NCBI RefSeq assembly: GCF_000192745.1
Contig: NC_015259.1
Coordinates: 1,689,001-1,753,000, forward strand
Reading direction: 5' to 3'
DNA: 64,000 nucleotides
From: Polymorphum gilvum SL003B-26A1
Lineage (GTDB): Bacteria; Pseudomonadota; Alphaproteobacteria; Rhizobiales; Stappiaceae
The notes beneath the pieces were generated by a model, which saw only the letters and a program-made list of their open reading frames with translations, was not told the origin of the DNA and did no database searches. Made by a program: the position numbers and the translations under genes. Shown here in pieces: positions 25,693 through 34,908 of this stretch. Position 1 is the stretch's first letter; each line of letters begins with the position of its first letter.

Positions 25693-26046
25693 GTGCTGTT
25701 CTTTCTCACCGTCATCTTCGCCTGCCAGCTCGCCGGCGAACTTCTCGTCGTCGCGCTGGGCCTGCCCGTGCCCGGCCCGGTTGCCGGCATGGTTCTGCTA
25801 TTTGCCGGCCTCGTGATCCGGCGCGGCATTCCAGATGATCTCGCCCGGGTCGGCGACGGGCTGCTGTCGAACCTGTCGCTCCTGTTCGTGCCGGCCGGCG
25901 TCGGCGTCATGCTGCATATCGCGCTGATCGGCGAACAGGCGGTTGCGATCTCGGTCGCCCTCGTCGTCAGCACACTGGCGACCGTGGCGGTGACGGCACT
26001 GGCGATGCGCCTGCTCGGCCGCGGCAGCGGAGGCGGCGAGGGATGA
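25693..26046 (+). CDS. CidA/LrgA family membrane protein
   Basis: 117 residues from GTG 25693, with CGGAG about 8 bases upstream; this places the usual CidA start (LFFLTVIFACQLAGELLV) at the N-terminus. The earlier ATG at 25585 would add a non-homologous 36-residue leader. Four membrane helices and the motif LGLPVPGPVAGMVLLF are diagnostic. CidA/LrgA proteins are holin-like and linked to murein hydrolase activity and to overflow-metabolite export with LrgB. Its stop overlaps the LrgB start (ATGA at 26043), so the two are translationally coupled. Confidence 0.9.
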   Translation: MLFFLTVIFACQLAGELLVVALGLPVPGPVAGMVLLFAGLVIRRGIPDDLARVGDGLLSNLSLLFVPAGVGVMLHIALIGEQAVAISVALVVSTLATVAVTALAMRLLGRGSGGGEG

Positions 26047-26762
26047 CGGCGGGCCTGCGCGACATCTGGGTCTATCTTTCGGCTAGCCCGCTGCTGGCGC
26101 TGACGATGACGCTGGCCGCCTACCAGGTCGGCCTCTGGATCCACCAGCGTGCCGGGCGCCATCCGCTGGCCAATCCGGTGCTGATCGCCGTCGTCGTGCT
26201 GGTCGCCCTGCTGCTCGGGACGGGCACCGACTACGCGACCTATTTCGAGGGCGCGCAGTTCGTGCATTTCCTGCTCGGCCCGGCGACCGTAGCGCTGGCG
26301 CTGCCGCTCTACCGGCAGATCGAGCGGGTGCGGCGGTCGCTGCTGGCGATCACCGTCAGCCTGCTGACCGGCAGCATGGTCGCGGCGGCCAGCGCGGTCG
26401 GCATCGGCGCCCTGCTCGGGGCGAGCCGGGAGACGCTCGCCTCGCTGGCGCCGAAGTCGGTGACCGCGCCGGTGGCGATGGGCATCAGCGAGCAGATCGG
26501 CGGCCTGCCGTCGCTGACCGCCGTGCTGGTGATCCTGACCGGGATCCTGGGGGCAGCACTCGGCCCGCTGCTGCTCAACCTGATGGGGATTCGGGACATG
26601 GCGGCGCGCGGGCTTGCCATCGGCACCGCCTCGCATGGCATCGGCACGGCGCGGGCGCTGCAGGTCAGCGACCTGGCCGGCGCCTTCGCCGGCCTCGCCA
26701 TGGGCCTCAACGCGCTGGCGACGGCGATCCTGCTGCCGCTGGTCTGGCGGCTGGTGTTGTGA
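26043..26762 (+). CDS. LrgB/CidB family membrane protein
   Basis: 239 residues with about eight membrane helices. Family motifs seen: NPVLIAVVVLVALLL near 40, PLYRQIERVRRSLLAI, LAPKSVTAPVAMGIS near 137-150 and the C-terminal GTASHGIGTARAL. It is the partner of the CidA/LrgA protein encoded immediately upstream with a 4-base overlap. Plant and bacterial homologues move glycolate, glycerate or pyruvate-like organic acids, so the pair may be a metabolite transporter rather than a lysis system. It converges on the VWA gene. Confidence 0.93.
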   Translation: MTAGLRDIWVYLSASPLLALTMTLAAYQVGLWIHQRAGRHPLANPVLIAVVVLVALLLGTGTDYATYFEGAQFVHFLLGPATVALALPLYRQIERVRRSLLAITVSLLTGSMVAAASAVGIGALLGASRETLASLAPKSVTAPVAMGISEQIGGLPSLTAVLVILTGILGAALGPLLLNLMGIRDMAARGLAIGTASHGIGTARALQVSDLAGAFAGLAMGLNALATAILLPLVWRLVL

Positions 26763-26769
26763 GGCGCGA

Positions 26770-27996
26770 TCACGCGCTGCGGCGCAGCCAGGTGCGCGGA
26801 TCGGTGTCGCCGGCCGTGGTGCCGCCGTCAGCGGACAGAGAGGCGATCAGGTCGGCGACCGCATCGAGCGAGTGGACGGCACGGAATTCGTCGACATGCG
26901 GCAGCATGGCGCGGATGCCCTTCGCCTTGGCCTCGAAGCCATCGAAGCGCAGCAACGGGTTGAGCCAGATCAGCCGCCGGCAGGAGCGGTGCAGGCGATC
27001 CATCTCGCGTTCAAGATCCTCGTCGGTGTCGCGTTCCAGGCCGTCGGTGATCAGCAGAACGGTCGGGCCGCCGGACAGCACGCGGCGCGACCAGGTGCGG
27101 TTGAAGGCGTGCAGGGCGGTGGCGATGCGGGTTCCGCCGGACCAGTCCTCGACGCCCGCGCTGCAGGCGGCGAGCGCCTCGTCGGGATCCTTCATGCGCA
27201 ACTGACGGGTGACGTTGGTCAGCCGCGTGCCGAACAGGAAGGTGTGCACGTCGCGGCGCTGTTCGGTGAGCGCGTGCAGGAAATGCAGCAGCACCCGTGT
27301 GTATTGGCTCATCGAGCCGGAAATGTCGCACAGCGCGACGAGCGGCGGGCGCTTCTCCTGCGGCCGCCGGAACTTCAGGTCGATGATTGCGCCACCGGCG
27401 CGCAGTGACGCGCGCATGGAGCGGCGCGGATCGACGAGGCCGCGCGGGGCCGGCGACAGCCGGCGGCGGCGGACCTTGTCCATCGGCATGACCATCCGCC
27501 TCAGCGCCGCCTTGGCAGCCTCGATCTCGGCGGCGGTCATCTGGGCGAAATCCCTGGTCTGCAGCAGTTCGCGCCCCGAGACGGTGAACCGCGCATCGAC
27601 CTCGACCTCGGGCTCGGTCTGCTCGGTCTTGCGCTCGCGGGCGGCCTTGAAGGCCTGGGAGACGCGGGTCTGGCCGGCCTTGGGCTTTTCCGGGGCGCCG
27701 CGCGGCGGGGCGACGGGCGACAGGATGGCCAGCATCTTCTCGATCAGACCGCGGCTCTGCCAGTAGATGCGGAAGGCCTCGTCGAACAGCACCCGGTGCT
27801 CGCGCTTGCGCACGAAGACGGCGTGCAGGGTCCAGTAGAGGTCGTCGCGGCTCTCTATGCCAGAGACCTCGACGGCCCGCACGGCGTCGACGACGCTGGC
27901 CGGCCCAGCCGGCAATCCGGCGCGGCGCAGCGTGCGCGCGAAATGCACGATGTTGTCGACGATGCGTCCGTGCGCGTCGGTGGCGGCGCCGGCCAT
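26770..27996 (-). CDS. VWA domain protein, CoxE-like
   Basis: 408 residues. The N-terminal half is helical and charged, with an RRMVMPMDKVRRRRLSPAPRG segment. The C-terminal VWA domain has an intact MIDAS motif, DISGS at 224-228, with a later GGTRI Thr and a LLITDGLERD Asp. CoxE-type VWA proteins act with MoxR/CoxD AAA+ ATPases to insert or activate metal centres, as in CO dehydrogenase maturation. The MoxR gene lies immediately upstream, 3 bases away on the same strand. No Cox/Xdh oxidoreductase is near, so the client enzyme is unknown. Confidence 0.9.
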   Translation of the reverse strand: MAGAATDAHGRIVDNIVHFARTLRRAGLPAGPASVVDAVRAVEVSGIESRDDLYWTLHAVFVRKREHRVLFDEAFRIYWQSRGLIEKMLAILSPVAPPRGAPEKPKAGQTRVSQAFKAARERKTEQTEPEVEVDARFTVSGRELLQTRDFAQMTAAEIEAAKAALRRMVMPMDKVRRRRLSPAPRGLVDPRRSMRASLRAGGAIIDLKFRRPQEKRPPLVALCDISGSMSQYTRVLLHFLHALTEQRRDVHTFLFGTRLTNVTRQLRMKDPDEALAACSAGVEDWSGGTRIATALHAFNRTWSRRVLSGGPTVLLITDGLERDTDEDLEREMDRLHRSCRRLIWLNPLLRFDGFEAKAKGIRAMLPHVDEFRAVHSLDAVADLIASLSADGGTTAGDTDPRTWLRRSA

Positions 27997-27999
27997 CGC

Positions 28000-28947
28000 T
28001 CAAACCGCCGGCACGGCTGTCCGGGCCGGATCGCGCGGCAGGTCCTTGCGGATCTCCTCGACGATCTGGCGGGCCTTCGAGCCGCGGACGCGCTCGATGT
28101 CGTCCTGGTACTTGAGCAGCACGCCGAGGGTGTCGGAGGCCATGTCGGGATCGAGCGCCATCTCGTTGAGCTCGGTCAGCGCCGTCGCCCAGTCGAGGGT
28201 TTCGGCAACGCCCGGCTGCTTGAACAGGTCCTCGTCGGCGCGCAGCTTCTGGACGAAGGCGACCACCTCGGCGGCAAGGCGCTCGGAGGCGCCGGGCACC
28301 TTGCGGCGGACGATCTGAAGCTCGCGCTCCGCGTCCGGATAGTCGACCCAGTGATAGAGGCAGCGGCGCTTGAGCGCGTCGTGGATCTCGCGCGTGCGGT
28401 TGGTGGTGATGACGACGATCGGCGGTTCCTTCGCCTTGACGGTGCCGAGTTCGGGAATGGTGACCTGATAGTCGGCCAGCACCTCAAGCAGAAAGGCCTC
28501 GAACGCCTCGTCGGCCCGGTCCAACTCGTCGATCAGGAACACGGGCGCACCGGACAGAGACGGCTCGAGCGCCTTCAACACGGGACGCTTGATCAGGAAT
28601 CGCTCGTCGAAGATCGTCTTGGACAGTTCGGCATGGTCGGTGTCGCCGGCGGCTTCCGAGACGCGGATCTCGACCATCTGGGCGGCGTAGTTCCACTCGT
28701 AGACCGCCGAGGCGATATCGAGGCCCTCGTAGCACTGCAGGCGGATGAGGTCGCGGCCGAGCGTGCTGGCCAGCACCTTGGCGATCTCGGTCTTGCCGAC
28801 GCCGGCCTCGCCTTCGAGAAACAGTGGCCGGTTCATGCGTAGGGCGAGGTGCAGCACCGTGGCCAGAGCGCGATCCGCCACGTAGCCGCCCCTTTCCAGA
28901 AGGGCGAGGGTTTCGTCGATGGAGGCGGGCAGTGACGGCTGGCTCAT
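28000..28947 (-). CDS. MoxR-family AAA+ ATPase
   Basis: 315 residues from ATG 28947, with CAGGAA upstream; a start 5 codons earlier is also possible. Walker A GEAGVGKT at residues 46-53, Walker B VFLIDELDRAD, sensor-1 region (VVITTNRTREIHDALKRRC) and the MoxR arrangement are all visible. MoxR proteins are chaperone-like ATPases working with VWA partners. Here the partner is the CoxE-like gene 3 bases downstream. A small cytochrome c gene is divergent from it. Confidence 0.93.
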   Translation of the reverse strand: MSQPSLPASIDETLALLERGGYVADRALATVLHLALRMNRPLFLEGEAGVGKTEIAKVLASTLGRDLIRLQCYEGLDIASAVYEWNYAAQMVEIRVSEAAGDTDHAELSKTIFDERFLIKRPVLKALEPSLSGAPVFLIDELDRADEAFEAFLLEVLADYQVTIPELGTVKAKEPPIVVITTNRTREIHDALKRRCLYHWVDYPDAERELQIVRRKVPGASERLAAEVVAFVQKLRADEDLFKQPGVAETLDWATALTELNEMALDPDMASDTLGVLLKYQDDIERVRGSKARQIVEEIRKDLPRDPARTAVPAV

Positions 28948-29156
28948 AGGATGTTCCTGCACTGATCTGGTTCCGGTCCACCCGGACCGGCCTGTTGCTC
29001 AACCCAGCATATAAGGCGAGGCCCCCGTCTGGCACGCGGAAATCGGCTCGCGGGCAGGCGCTTGGTCAGGGATAGGGGAAACTGCGGAAGGCGGCCGGGC
29101 TTGCGTCCATGCTCCCGCTGCGACAGGATCGCGCGCAAAGGAGAGGGAATCGGATC

Positions 29157-29510
29157 ATGGTGCGGATACTGGATCTGGCCGGGCTGACGGTCGCATTCGT
29201 CGTCGCGGTCGCCAGCGTGCGGGCGCAGACGGATCCGGCGGCGGGCGACCTTGCCGCCGTCGACCTGGGACGCGGCATCGCGGAGGTGAACTGCGGCGCC
29301 TGCCACGCGGTCGGACAGGACGACCCGAGCGGTATGGAAACGGCCCCTGCCTTCCGCGACCTCGGCACGCTCTATCCGGTCGAGACCCTGGCCGAAAGCC
29401 TGGCGGAAGGCATCGTAACCGGTCACGAGGGCATGCCGGAAATCGAACTGGAACCGGAGGAGATCGAGGCGTTCCTGGCCTATCTTGCCTCCCTGCGGCC
29501 GAAGCCTTGA
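29157..29510 (+). CDS. Small periplasmic c-type cytochrome
   Basis: 117 residues from ATG 29157 behind AAAGGAGAGG. A hydrophobic signal (LAGLTVAFVVAVASVRA) is followed by one class I cytochrome c domain: haem site CGACH at residues 46-50 and a likely distal ligand Met93 in GHEGMPE. Its length suits a soluble monohaem electron carrier. The partner enzyme is unknown; the nearest candidates are the divergent MoxR/VWA genes, which often mature metalloenzymes. Confidence 0.92.
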   Translation: MVRILDLAGLTVAFVVAVASVRAQTDPAAGDLAAVDLGRGIAEVNCGACHAVGQDDPSGMETAPAFRDLGTLYPVETLAESLAEGIVTGHEGMPEIELEPEEIEAFLAYLASLRPKP

Positions 29511-29654
29511 GCCGGCGAAGCCGACGCGGCTTGGCAGCACTCGTGGCGATATGCTGCTAAGTCATTGATATAAAGGAATTTATTGCCAATTTGAAAGAAC
29601 TTGTTAACCTCCTTGGGCCGACACTTTTCGTCGGTTCAGCCAAGCGAGGTGACC

Positions 29655-29927
29655 ATGAGGACAAGCGAGGACTTCCGCAGACAGATCGACGGTTACGGCC
29701 TGCTGACCGCCGAGATTCTCTACCGCATGCCCGATCACCCGGGTTTGCTGCAAAGCTTCCTGTGGCAGACCCATGACCGGGCGCCGACTTTTCCGGAACT
29801 GCGCAAGTTCCTCGCCTACTGGCAGCGGGAAATCGAGGGCGTTCTGCATTCCGTGCGGTTGGCGCACCGCGACCTCATCGGGCCGGTCGACGTGCGCATC
29901 GCCAACGGCGAGATCCGTATCCACTGA
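29655..29927 (+). CDS. usg: Usg family protein
   Basis: 90 residues from ATG 29655, with GCGAGG upstream. The sequence EDFRRQIDGYGLLTAEILYRMPDHPGLLQSFLWQ followed by PELRKFLAYWQREIEGVL matches the Usg protein family of alphaproteobacteria, originally named for its position upstream of trpF/B genes in Caulobacter. No trp genes are here and its function is unknown. An AT-rich stretch at 29565-29615 probably contains the promoter. It converges on the methyltransferase. Confidence 0.9.
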   Translation: MRTSEDFRRQIDGYGLLTAEILYRMPDHPGLLQSFLWQTHDRAPTFPELRKFLAYWQREIEGVLHSVRLAHRDLIGPVDVRIANGEIRIH

Positions 29928-29957
29928 CACCCGCCCGCCCCGGACCCGCTGCCGCCG

Positions 29958-30755
29958 TTAGGTGCGGCCGCTCAGAGCGAGCCCTGCGCCATCGCGCATG
30001 ACCGCACGGGCCTCGGCGGTGAAGTCGGAGCCATCGCCCTCGTGCAGGACGAAGCCGGGCATCAGGCGCAGGGGTGCCCGGCTTGCCCGCACCGCGCGCA
30101 CCAGGATCCGCGTCGCCGCAGCGTCGGGGCGCGGGCGCAGCGGGATGACGTCGATCGCGCCAAACCTCCCGTCGAGGACGTCCAGAATCTCCCGCAGCCC
30201 ATCGGCCCGGAAGATGACGGTGAGCGTGCCGCCCTCACGCACGATGTCGGTGGCCGTGCGGGCCCAGGGATCCAGGCCGTGCTCGCCAAGGACATGAGCG
30301 CCGGCGCGGGCGTCGGCCGGCGAGGCACGGAAACGGGCCCGGTCGTAATAGGGCGGGTTCATGATGGCGTGATCGGCAAGGCCAGGCGTGAGCCCGGCGG
30401 CGTGGCGCAATGATCCCCTTGCGGCGATGTCGACCTCCAGCACGGCGACCCGGTCCGCAAAGGCGGCGTTGAGCGGGTCGGCGAGGCTGCGGCGGGCCAG
30501 GTCGAGCACCACCGGATCGCGATCGACGAGTGTCACGGTGACCGACGGCAGTCGGGCCGCGACGCACATGCCGGCGGTGCCGACGCCGGCACCGAGATCG
30601 ACCACATGGCCGCAGGTAGCATCGGGCAGGGCGGCGGCCAGATAAACCGCGTCGAGGCCGGCACGATGGCGACCCTTGCGTGGTTGCTCGACGATTACCA
30701 TCCCGCCCAGGAAGGCGTCGCGGGTGGTCTCTTCGGCGGCGTCCCCGCCCGTCAC
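29958..30755 (-). CDS. TrmN6-like N6-adenine methyltransferase
   Basis: 265 residues. SAM-binding motif I DLGAGVGTAG at 53-62 and the amino-methyltransferase motif NPPY at 133-136 are both intact. The N-terminal DAFLGGMVIVEQPRKGRHRAGLDAVYLAAALP segment is that of the TrmN6 (YfiC) group, which modifies A37 of tRNA1(Val). Related enzymes act on rRNA, so the exact target is inferred. Its start overlaps the DUF2007 stop by ATGA, so the two are coupled. Confidence 0.85.
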   Translation of the reverse strand: MTGGDAAEETTRDAFLGGMVIVEQPRKGRHRAGLDAVYLAAALPDATCGHVVDLGAGVGTAGMCVAARLPSVTVTLVDRDPVVLDLARRSLADPLNAAFADRVAVLEVDIAARGSLRHAAGLTPGLADHAIMNPPYYDRARFRASPADARAGAHVLGEHGLDPWARTATDIVREGGTLTVIFRADGLREILDVLDGRFGAIDVIPLRPRPDAAATRILVRAVRASRAPLRLMPGFVLHEGDGSDFTAEARAVMRDGAGLALSGRT

Positions 30756-30985
30756 CGGTCCGCCTCCGGCTTCAACTCATGACCGAGCCCGGCATCGCGC
30801 AGGAGGCGGCGGGCGGCGCCAATCGCCTCGCGCGCGATCAGGATTCGACGGGGGATCACGGCGATCGATCCTTCGAGGATGCTCATGTTGGCATCTGCGA
30901 CAAAATGGTCGATGCCGGCCTCATCGAGCAGCGATTCGACGAAGGAGACAAGAACCGGATCGTTGGTGCTCAGTAGTTCTTCCAT
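30752..30985 (-). CDS. DUF2007 domain protein
   Basis: 77 residues from ATG 30985 (MEELLSTNDPVLVSFVESLL). The single DUF2007 domain, a ferredoxin-like signal-transduction-type fold, is complete, including the ADANMSILEGSIAVIPRRILI segment. The last codons overlap the start of the TrmN6-like gene (30752-30755), and this pairing is widely conserved in Rhizobiales. No biochemical role is known. It is divergent from the polyprenyl synthase gene. Confidence 0.9.
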   Translation of the reverse strand: MEELLSTNDPVLVSFVESLLDEAGIDHFVADANMSILEGSIAVIPRRILIAREAIGAARRLLRDAGLGHELKPEADR

Positions 30986-31159
30986 TTTCAGGGCATCCGA
31001 TCGAACACGATACAGTCCTACACCAGGCCGGGGCGGTGCGGCCAGCGCAACGGAAACGATCAAACCGCCGGCATTCGACGCTTCGGCGACGGAATGCTCC
31101 CTTGCTCCGGCGAGGGTTGAACCCTATTGTCCGCGAAAACAAGCCGTCAGGAGAGTGTA

Positions 31160-32179
31160 TTGGCACCCGTGGTCGCTTCCGTGCCCGAAAAGAACAAACC
31201 GCACAACGGGATTCAGTCGCTGGTCGATCTGGTCGCGCGCGACATGGAGGCGGTCAACCGGCTCATCCTGTCCAAGGCGGGTTCGAACGTCGATCTCATT
31301 CCGGAGATCGCAAAGCACCTGATCGATTCCGGCGGCAAGCGTCTGCGGCCGATGCTGACCCTGGCTCTGGCCGACATGTTCGGCTACCAGGGCTCCGGCC
31401 ATGTCACGTTGTCGGCGAGCGTCGAATTCATGCACACGGCGACGTTGCTGCACGATGATGTGGTCGACGAGAGCGACATGCGGCGCGGCAAGCTGGCGGC
31501 GCGCAAACTATGGGGCAACCAGGCGAGCGTGCTGGTCGGCGACTATCTGCTCGGCCAGGCCTTCAAGATGATGGTCGACGTCGGATCGCTGGAGGCGCTG
31601 CGGGTTCTTGCCGAGGCCTCCGCCGTGATCGCCGAGGGCGAGGTGATGCAACTCGGCGCAGCGAAGAACCTCGCCACCTCCGAAGCGAGCTACATGAAGG
31701 TGATCGAGGCCAAGACCGCGGCGCTGTTCGCGGCGGCGGCGGAGGTCGGCCCGATCATCGCGGGCCAGAGCGCGGAGACCTGCGCAGCAGCCCGCCGCTA
31801 CGGCATGGAACTCGGACTTGCCTTCCAACTCGTCGACGACGCGCTGGACTATGGGGGGTCGAGTGCCGATCTTGGCAAGCAGGTCGGCGACGATTTCCGC
31901 GAAGGCAAGATCACGCTACCCGTTGTGGTCGCGGTCGAGCGCGGCAGCGACGAGGATCGGGCCTTCTGGCGCCGCTGCCTGGAGACGGACGGGATCCGGG
32001 ACGGCGATCTGGAGCATGCGATCGGGTTGCTGCGTCGCCATGGGGCGATCGAGGAAACCATCGCCCGGGCGCGCCACTACGGCGCCAGTGCGATCGAGGC
32101 GCTCGCAGCGCTGCCTGCCGGACGCCATCGTGATGCGCTGCACGAGGCGGTGGAATTCTGCATTTCGCGGGTGAACTGA
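31160..32179 (+). CDS. Long-chain polyprenyl diphosphate synthase
   Basis: 339 residues from TTG 31160, chosen because AGGAGAG lies 6 bases upstream; another TTG at 31127 lacks a ribosome site. The first aspartate-rich motif DDVVD is at residues 99-103 and the second, DDALD, at 226-230. GGKRLRPML supplies the isopentenyl diphosphate site. Together they identify the octa/decaprenyl diphosphate synthase group that makes the ubiquinone side chain. Chain length cannot be fixed by eye; decaprenyl is common in this order. ispE is encoded convergently just downstream. Confidence 0.92.
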   Translation: MAPVVASVPEKNKPHNGIQSLVDLVARDMEAVNRLILSKAGSNVDLIPEIAKHLIDSGGKRLRPMLTLALADMFGYQGSGHVTLSASVEFMHTATLLHDDVVDESDMRRGKLAARKLWGNQASVLVGDYLLGQAFKMMVDVGSLEALRVLAEASAVIAEGEVMQLGAAKNLATSEASYMKVIEAKTAALFAAAAEVGPIIAGQSAETCAAARRYGMELGLAFQLVDDALDYGGSSADLGKQVGDDFREGKITLPVVVAVERGSDEDRAFWRRCLETDGIRDGDLEHAIGLLRRHGAIEETIARARHYGASAIEALAALPAGRHRDALHEAVEFCISRVN

Positions 32180-32207
32180 CCGCGACCGTTGGCGCTCAGC
32201 CGGACGC

Positions 32208-33110
32208 TCAGACGGTTCCGCAGGCGATCCACCAATCGGGATGATCGCGGGCGAGGCTTTCGTGCAAGGGGCCGGCGTCCGCCGGACGGCAGAGGGCGAA
32301 ACAGGTCGCCCCCGACCCCGACATGCGCGCGAACAGCGTTTCCGGCCGTGCGTCCAAAGCGTCAAGGACCGTCCCGATCGCCGGGCAGATCGACATGGCC
32401 GCCGGCTGCAGGTCGTTGCGGGTCGCCCGCAGCCAGTCGAGCAGGACCTCCGGCGTGGCGAAACGCTCGGGAAAGGCGGGCAGGGGCGGATTGTCTCGGG
32501 TCTCTAGGGCACGAAAGACCGCCGGCGTCGACACGCCGACACCGGGATTGACGAGGACGATGGCGATCTCCGGCAACGGCGGTGCCGGGTCGAGCCGTTC
32601 GCCGATGCCGGACAGGCGGCAGGGGCGCTGGGCGAGACAGGCGGGCACGTCGGCACCAAGGGCGAGCGCGATCCCAACCAGGGCCGCGTCGGCCCGCCCG
32701 CGACCGTAGCGATCCGCCAGCAGACGCAGGCAGGCGGCGGCATCGGCCGAGCCGCCGCCGATGCCAGAGGCGACGGGAAGGTTCTTCTCAAGAGCGAAAC
32801 GCAGCGGCGGCGCGACCTGTCTGCTGTGCTCGAAAAACAGTCGCCCGGCCTTGAGGACGAGATTGTCCGGATCGTCGGCCTCAAGGGCGTCGGCGAAGGG
32901 ACCGGAGAGGACGAGGCTGGTGGCCTTTGCTGGCGATACCCGCAGGCGGTCGCCGATGTCGGGGAAGACGGCCAGACTGTCGAGAAGGTGATAGCCGTCG
33001 GCGCGCTGGCCGGTGACATGGAGGGCGAGATTGACCTTGGCCCGGGCGAACTCGGCGTCGGACGAAGTCCTGCGGGGTGTGCGGGACGTTGCCTCGGCGA
33101 TGGCGGTCAT
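32208..33110 (-). CDS. ispE: 4-diphosphocytidyl-2-C-methyl-D-erythritol kinase
   Basis: 300 residues from ATG 33110. It is a GHMP kinase of the methylerythritol phosphate isoprenoid pathway. AKVNLALHVTGQRADGYHLLDSL at the start, the ATP loop PVASGIGGGSADAAA near 115-130 and the C-terminal MSGSGATCFAL motif are complete. The ATG lies 10 bases downstream of the stop of the TPR gene, so the two are probably one operon. It converges on polyprenyl synthase, another isoprenoid gene. Confidence 0.95.
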   Translation of the reverse strand: MTAIAEATSRTPRRTSSDAEFARAKVNLALHVTGQRADGYHLLDSLAVFPDIGDRLRVSPAKATSLVLSGPFADALEADDPDNLVLKAGRLFFEHSRQVAPPLRFALEKNLPVASGIGGGSADAAACLRLLADRYGRGRADAALVGIALALGADVPACLAQRPCRLSGIGERLDPAPPLPEIAIVLVNPGVGVSTPAVFRALETRDNPPLPAFPERFATPEVLLDWLRATRNDLQPAAMSICPAIGTVLDALDARPETLFARMSGSGATCFALCRPADAGPLHESLARDHPDWWIACGTV

Positions 33111-33120
33111 GGCCGGCCGG

Positions 33121-34908
33121 TCAGCCGCCGTTGCGGGGCGCATCGGCGGTTGCCGCACCGGCGGCTGGCGCTTCCGTCAGGCCATTCTCGATCTTGTCGA
33201 GGATCTTGGGCAGCTCTTCGGGTTCGGGGCCGAGATCGCGGGCGTGATTCCACTGGAAGCGCGCTTCGAGTTTGCGTCCGACCTTCCAGTAGGCGTCGCC
33301 AAGATGATCGTTGATGACCGGATCGGCGGGGCGGAGTTCCACCGCGCGTTCGAGTTCCTTCACAGCCTCCTCGTAGCGGCCGAGGCGGTAGTAGACCCAG
33401 CCGAGGCTGTCGACGATGTAGCCGTCGTTGGGGCGCAGTTCCACGGCCCTTCTGATCATGTCGAGGGCCTCGTCGAGCTTCAGGCCCTGATCGACGAGGG
33501 AGTAGCCGAGGTAGTTGAGCACCAGCGGCTGGTCGGGAAAGAGCTCAAGGGATTTGCGGAAATCGGCCTCCGCGGCGGGCCACTGCTTCAGCCGTTCGCG
33601 GCAGATGCCGCGGTAGTAGAACAGCGCCCAGTGCTGGCGCTCGGGGCTGGCGACGGTGTCGAGACCCCTGGAGTAGACGGCTTCGGCTTCCTCAAACAGC
33701 TTGTGCGAGCGCAGCACGTTGCCGAGCGAAATCACGGCTTCGAGTTCGGCCGGATCCAGGGCGATCAGGGCGCTCAGGTGCTCGCGCGCCTTGTCGAGCT
33801 GATCGAGCGCGTTGTAGTTGAAGCCGATCTGGATCTCGGCGTTGCGCTTGAGGGGGGACTCGTTGGGGACGGTCTTGAGCACCTCGATGGCGCGTTGCGG
33901 ATTGCCCATGCGCTCGAACAGGCTGCCAAGGGCGATGGCCGCGAATTCGGTCTTCGGATTGAGATAGAGCGCCAGCTGCAGATAGGCGGAGGCCAGTTCC
34001 TCGGCGCCGTCGCGGCCGATTGCGGAGCCGAGGCCGTTGAGCAGTTCGGCGATGCCCTGAGCCGGGTCGGAAACGAGCGGCAGGATCGGCGCCCCGCTTT
34101 CGATCAGCCGGCGGGTGTTCGTCAGCAGAGGATCGCCTGGCATCAGCCGATCGTATTCCGTCAGAACCTCCAGGGCTTCCTCCTTCTTGCCGGCGGCGGC
34201 CCGTATGCGGGCGAAGGCGTCGTTGACCCGCAAGGCGCCGCGGTCGGCGTTGTAGGCGGCCTCGATCTTTTCCAGCGCCAGGTCCTGGCGGCCGGCCTGC
34301 TCGGCGATCAGGGCGGCATGATTGGCCTTGAAGACGTCGAACCATTCCGGGCCCTCAAGCGCATCGATGGCGGCGAGCGCCTCGTCGGCATTGCCGGTAC
34401 CGAGCAGAGCCCAGGCTCTGGTGATGCCCGAGGTCAGGTCCGCGAGGGGGCCGGCGCCAGCTGTCTCGAGCTCAGCGGCGGCGGAGCGGTAGTCGCCGTT
34501 GCGGACGTGTCCGACGGCGACGACCAGGCGGGCCAGGAAGTTGTCGATGCCGGCCGTCTCCATCTCCTCGGCATAGGCGAGGGCCTTGGCGATCTCGCCG
34601 TTGGCCGTCTTGAGGATGAAGGCGCGCTCGAGCAGGAAGGGGTTGTCCGGATCGGCTGCCAAGGTCTCCTCGAAGAAGGCCGACGCGGAGGCGAAATCGT
34701 TCTGCTGGCCAGCAAGCCGTCCGGCGAGATAGCTGCCGGACAGGGTGATCGGAAGATCCTGGGGCGTGCCGTAGGACTGGTCGGGCCTGACTTCGGCGTG
34801 CGCGCCGGCGCCCAGCACGAAGCACACCAGGGTGGCCAGGAGGAGTCTGTTCCTGGAGGGGCGCAGCCGGTGGCAGTCCTTGGTCCGGGCGCTGGTCAGG
34901 TCGTTCAT
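33121..34908 (-). CDS. Exported tetratricopeptide-repeat protein
   Basis: 595 residues from ATG 34908, with GAGGGG close upstream; the open frame continues 99 codons further but without a signal. Residues 1-38 form a signal peptide (NRLLLATLVCFVLGAGAHA). The rest is largely TPR repeats, recognisable as A-x-x-L-x-P pairs in the first half and a very regular array at the C-terminus (LVLNYLGYSLVDQG, LDMIRRAVELRPNDGY, VKELERAVELRPADPV). It ends in a Pro/Ala-rich tail. It is probably a periplasmic or outer-membrane-associated scaffold, with ispE cotranscribed downstream. Confidence 0.9.
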   Translation of the reverse strand: MNDLTSARTKDCHRLRPSRNRLLLATLVCFVLGAGAHAEVRPDQSYGTPQDLPITLSGSYLAGRLAGQQNDFASASAFFEETLAADPDNPFLLERAFILKTANGEIAKALAYAEEMETAGIDNFLARLVVAVGHVRNGDYRSAAAELETAGAGPLADLTSGITRAWALLGTGNADEALAAIDALEGPEWFDVFKANHAALIAEQAGRQDLALEKIEAAYNADRGALRVNDAFARIRAAAGKKEEALEVLTEYDRLMPGDPLLTNTRRLIESGAPILPLVSDPAQGIAELLNGLGSAIGRDGAEELASAYLQLALYLNPKTEFAAIALGSLFERMGNPQRAIEVLKTVPNESPLKRNAEIQIGFNYNALDQLDKAREHLSALIALDPAELEAVISLGNVLRSHKLFEEAEAVYSRGLDTVASPERQHWALFYYRGICRERLKQWPAAEADFRKSLELFPDQPLVLNYLGYSLVDQGLKLDEALDMIRRAVELRPNDGYIVDSLGWVYYRLGRYEEAVKELERAVELRPADPVINDHLGDAYWKVGRKLEARFQWNHARDLGPEPEELPKILDKIENGLTEAPAAGAATADAPRNGG

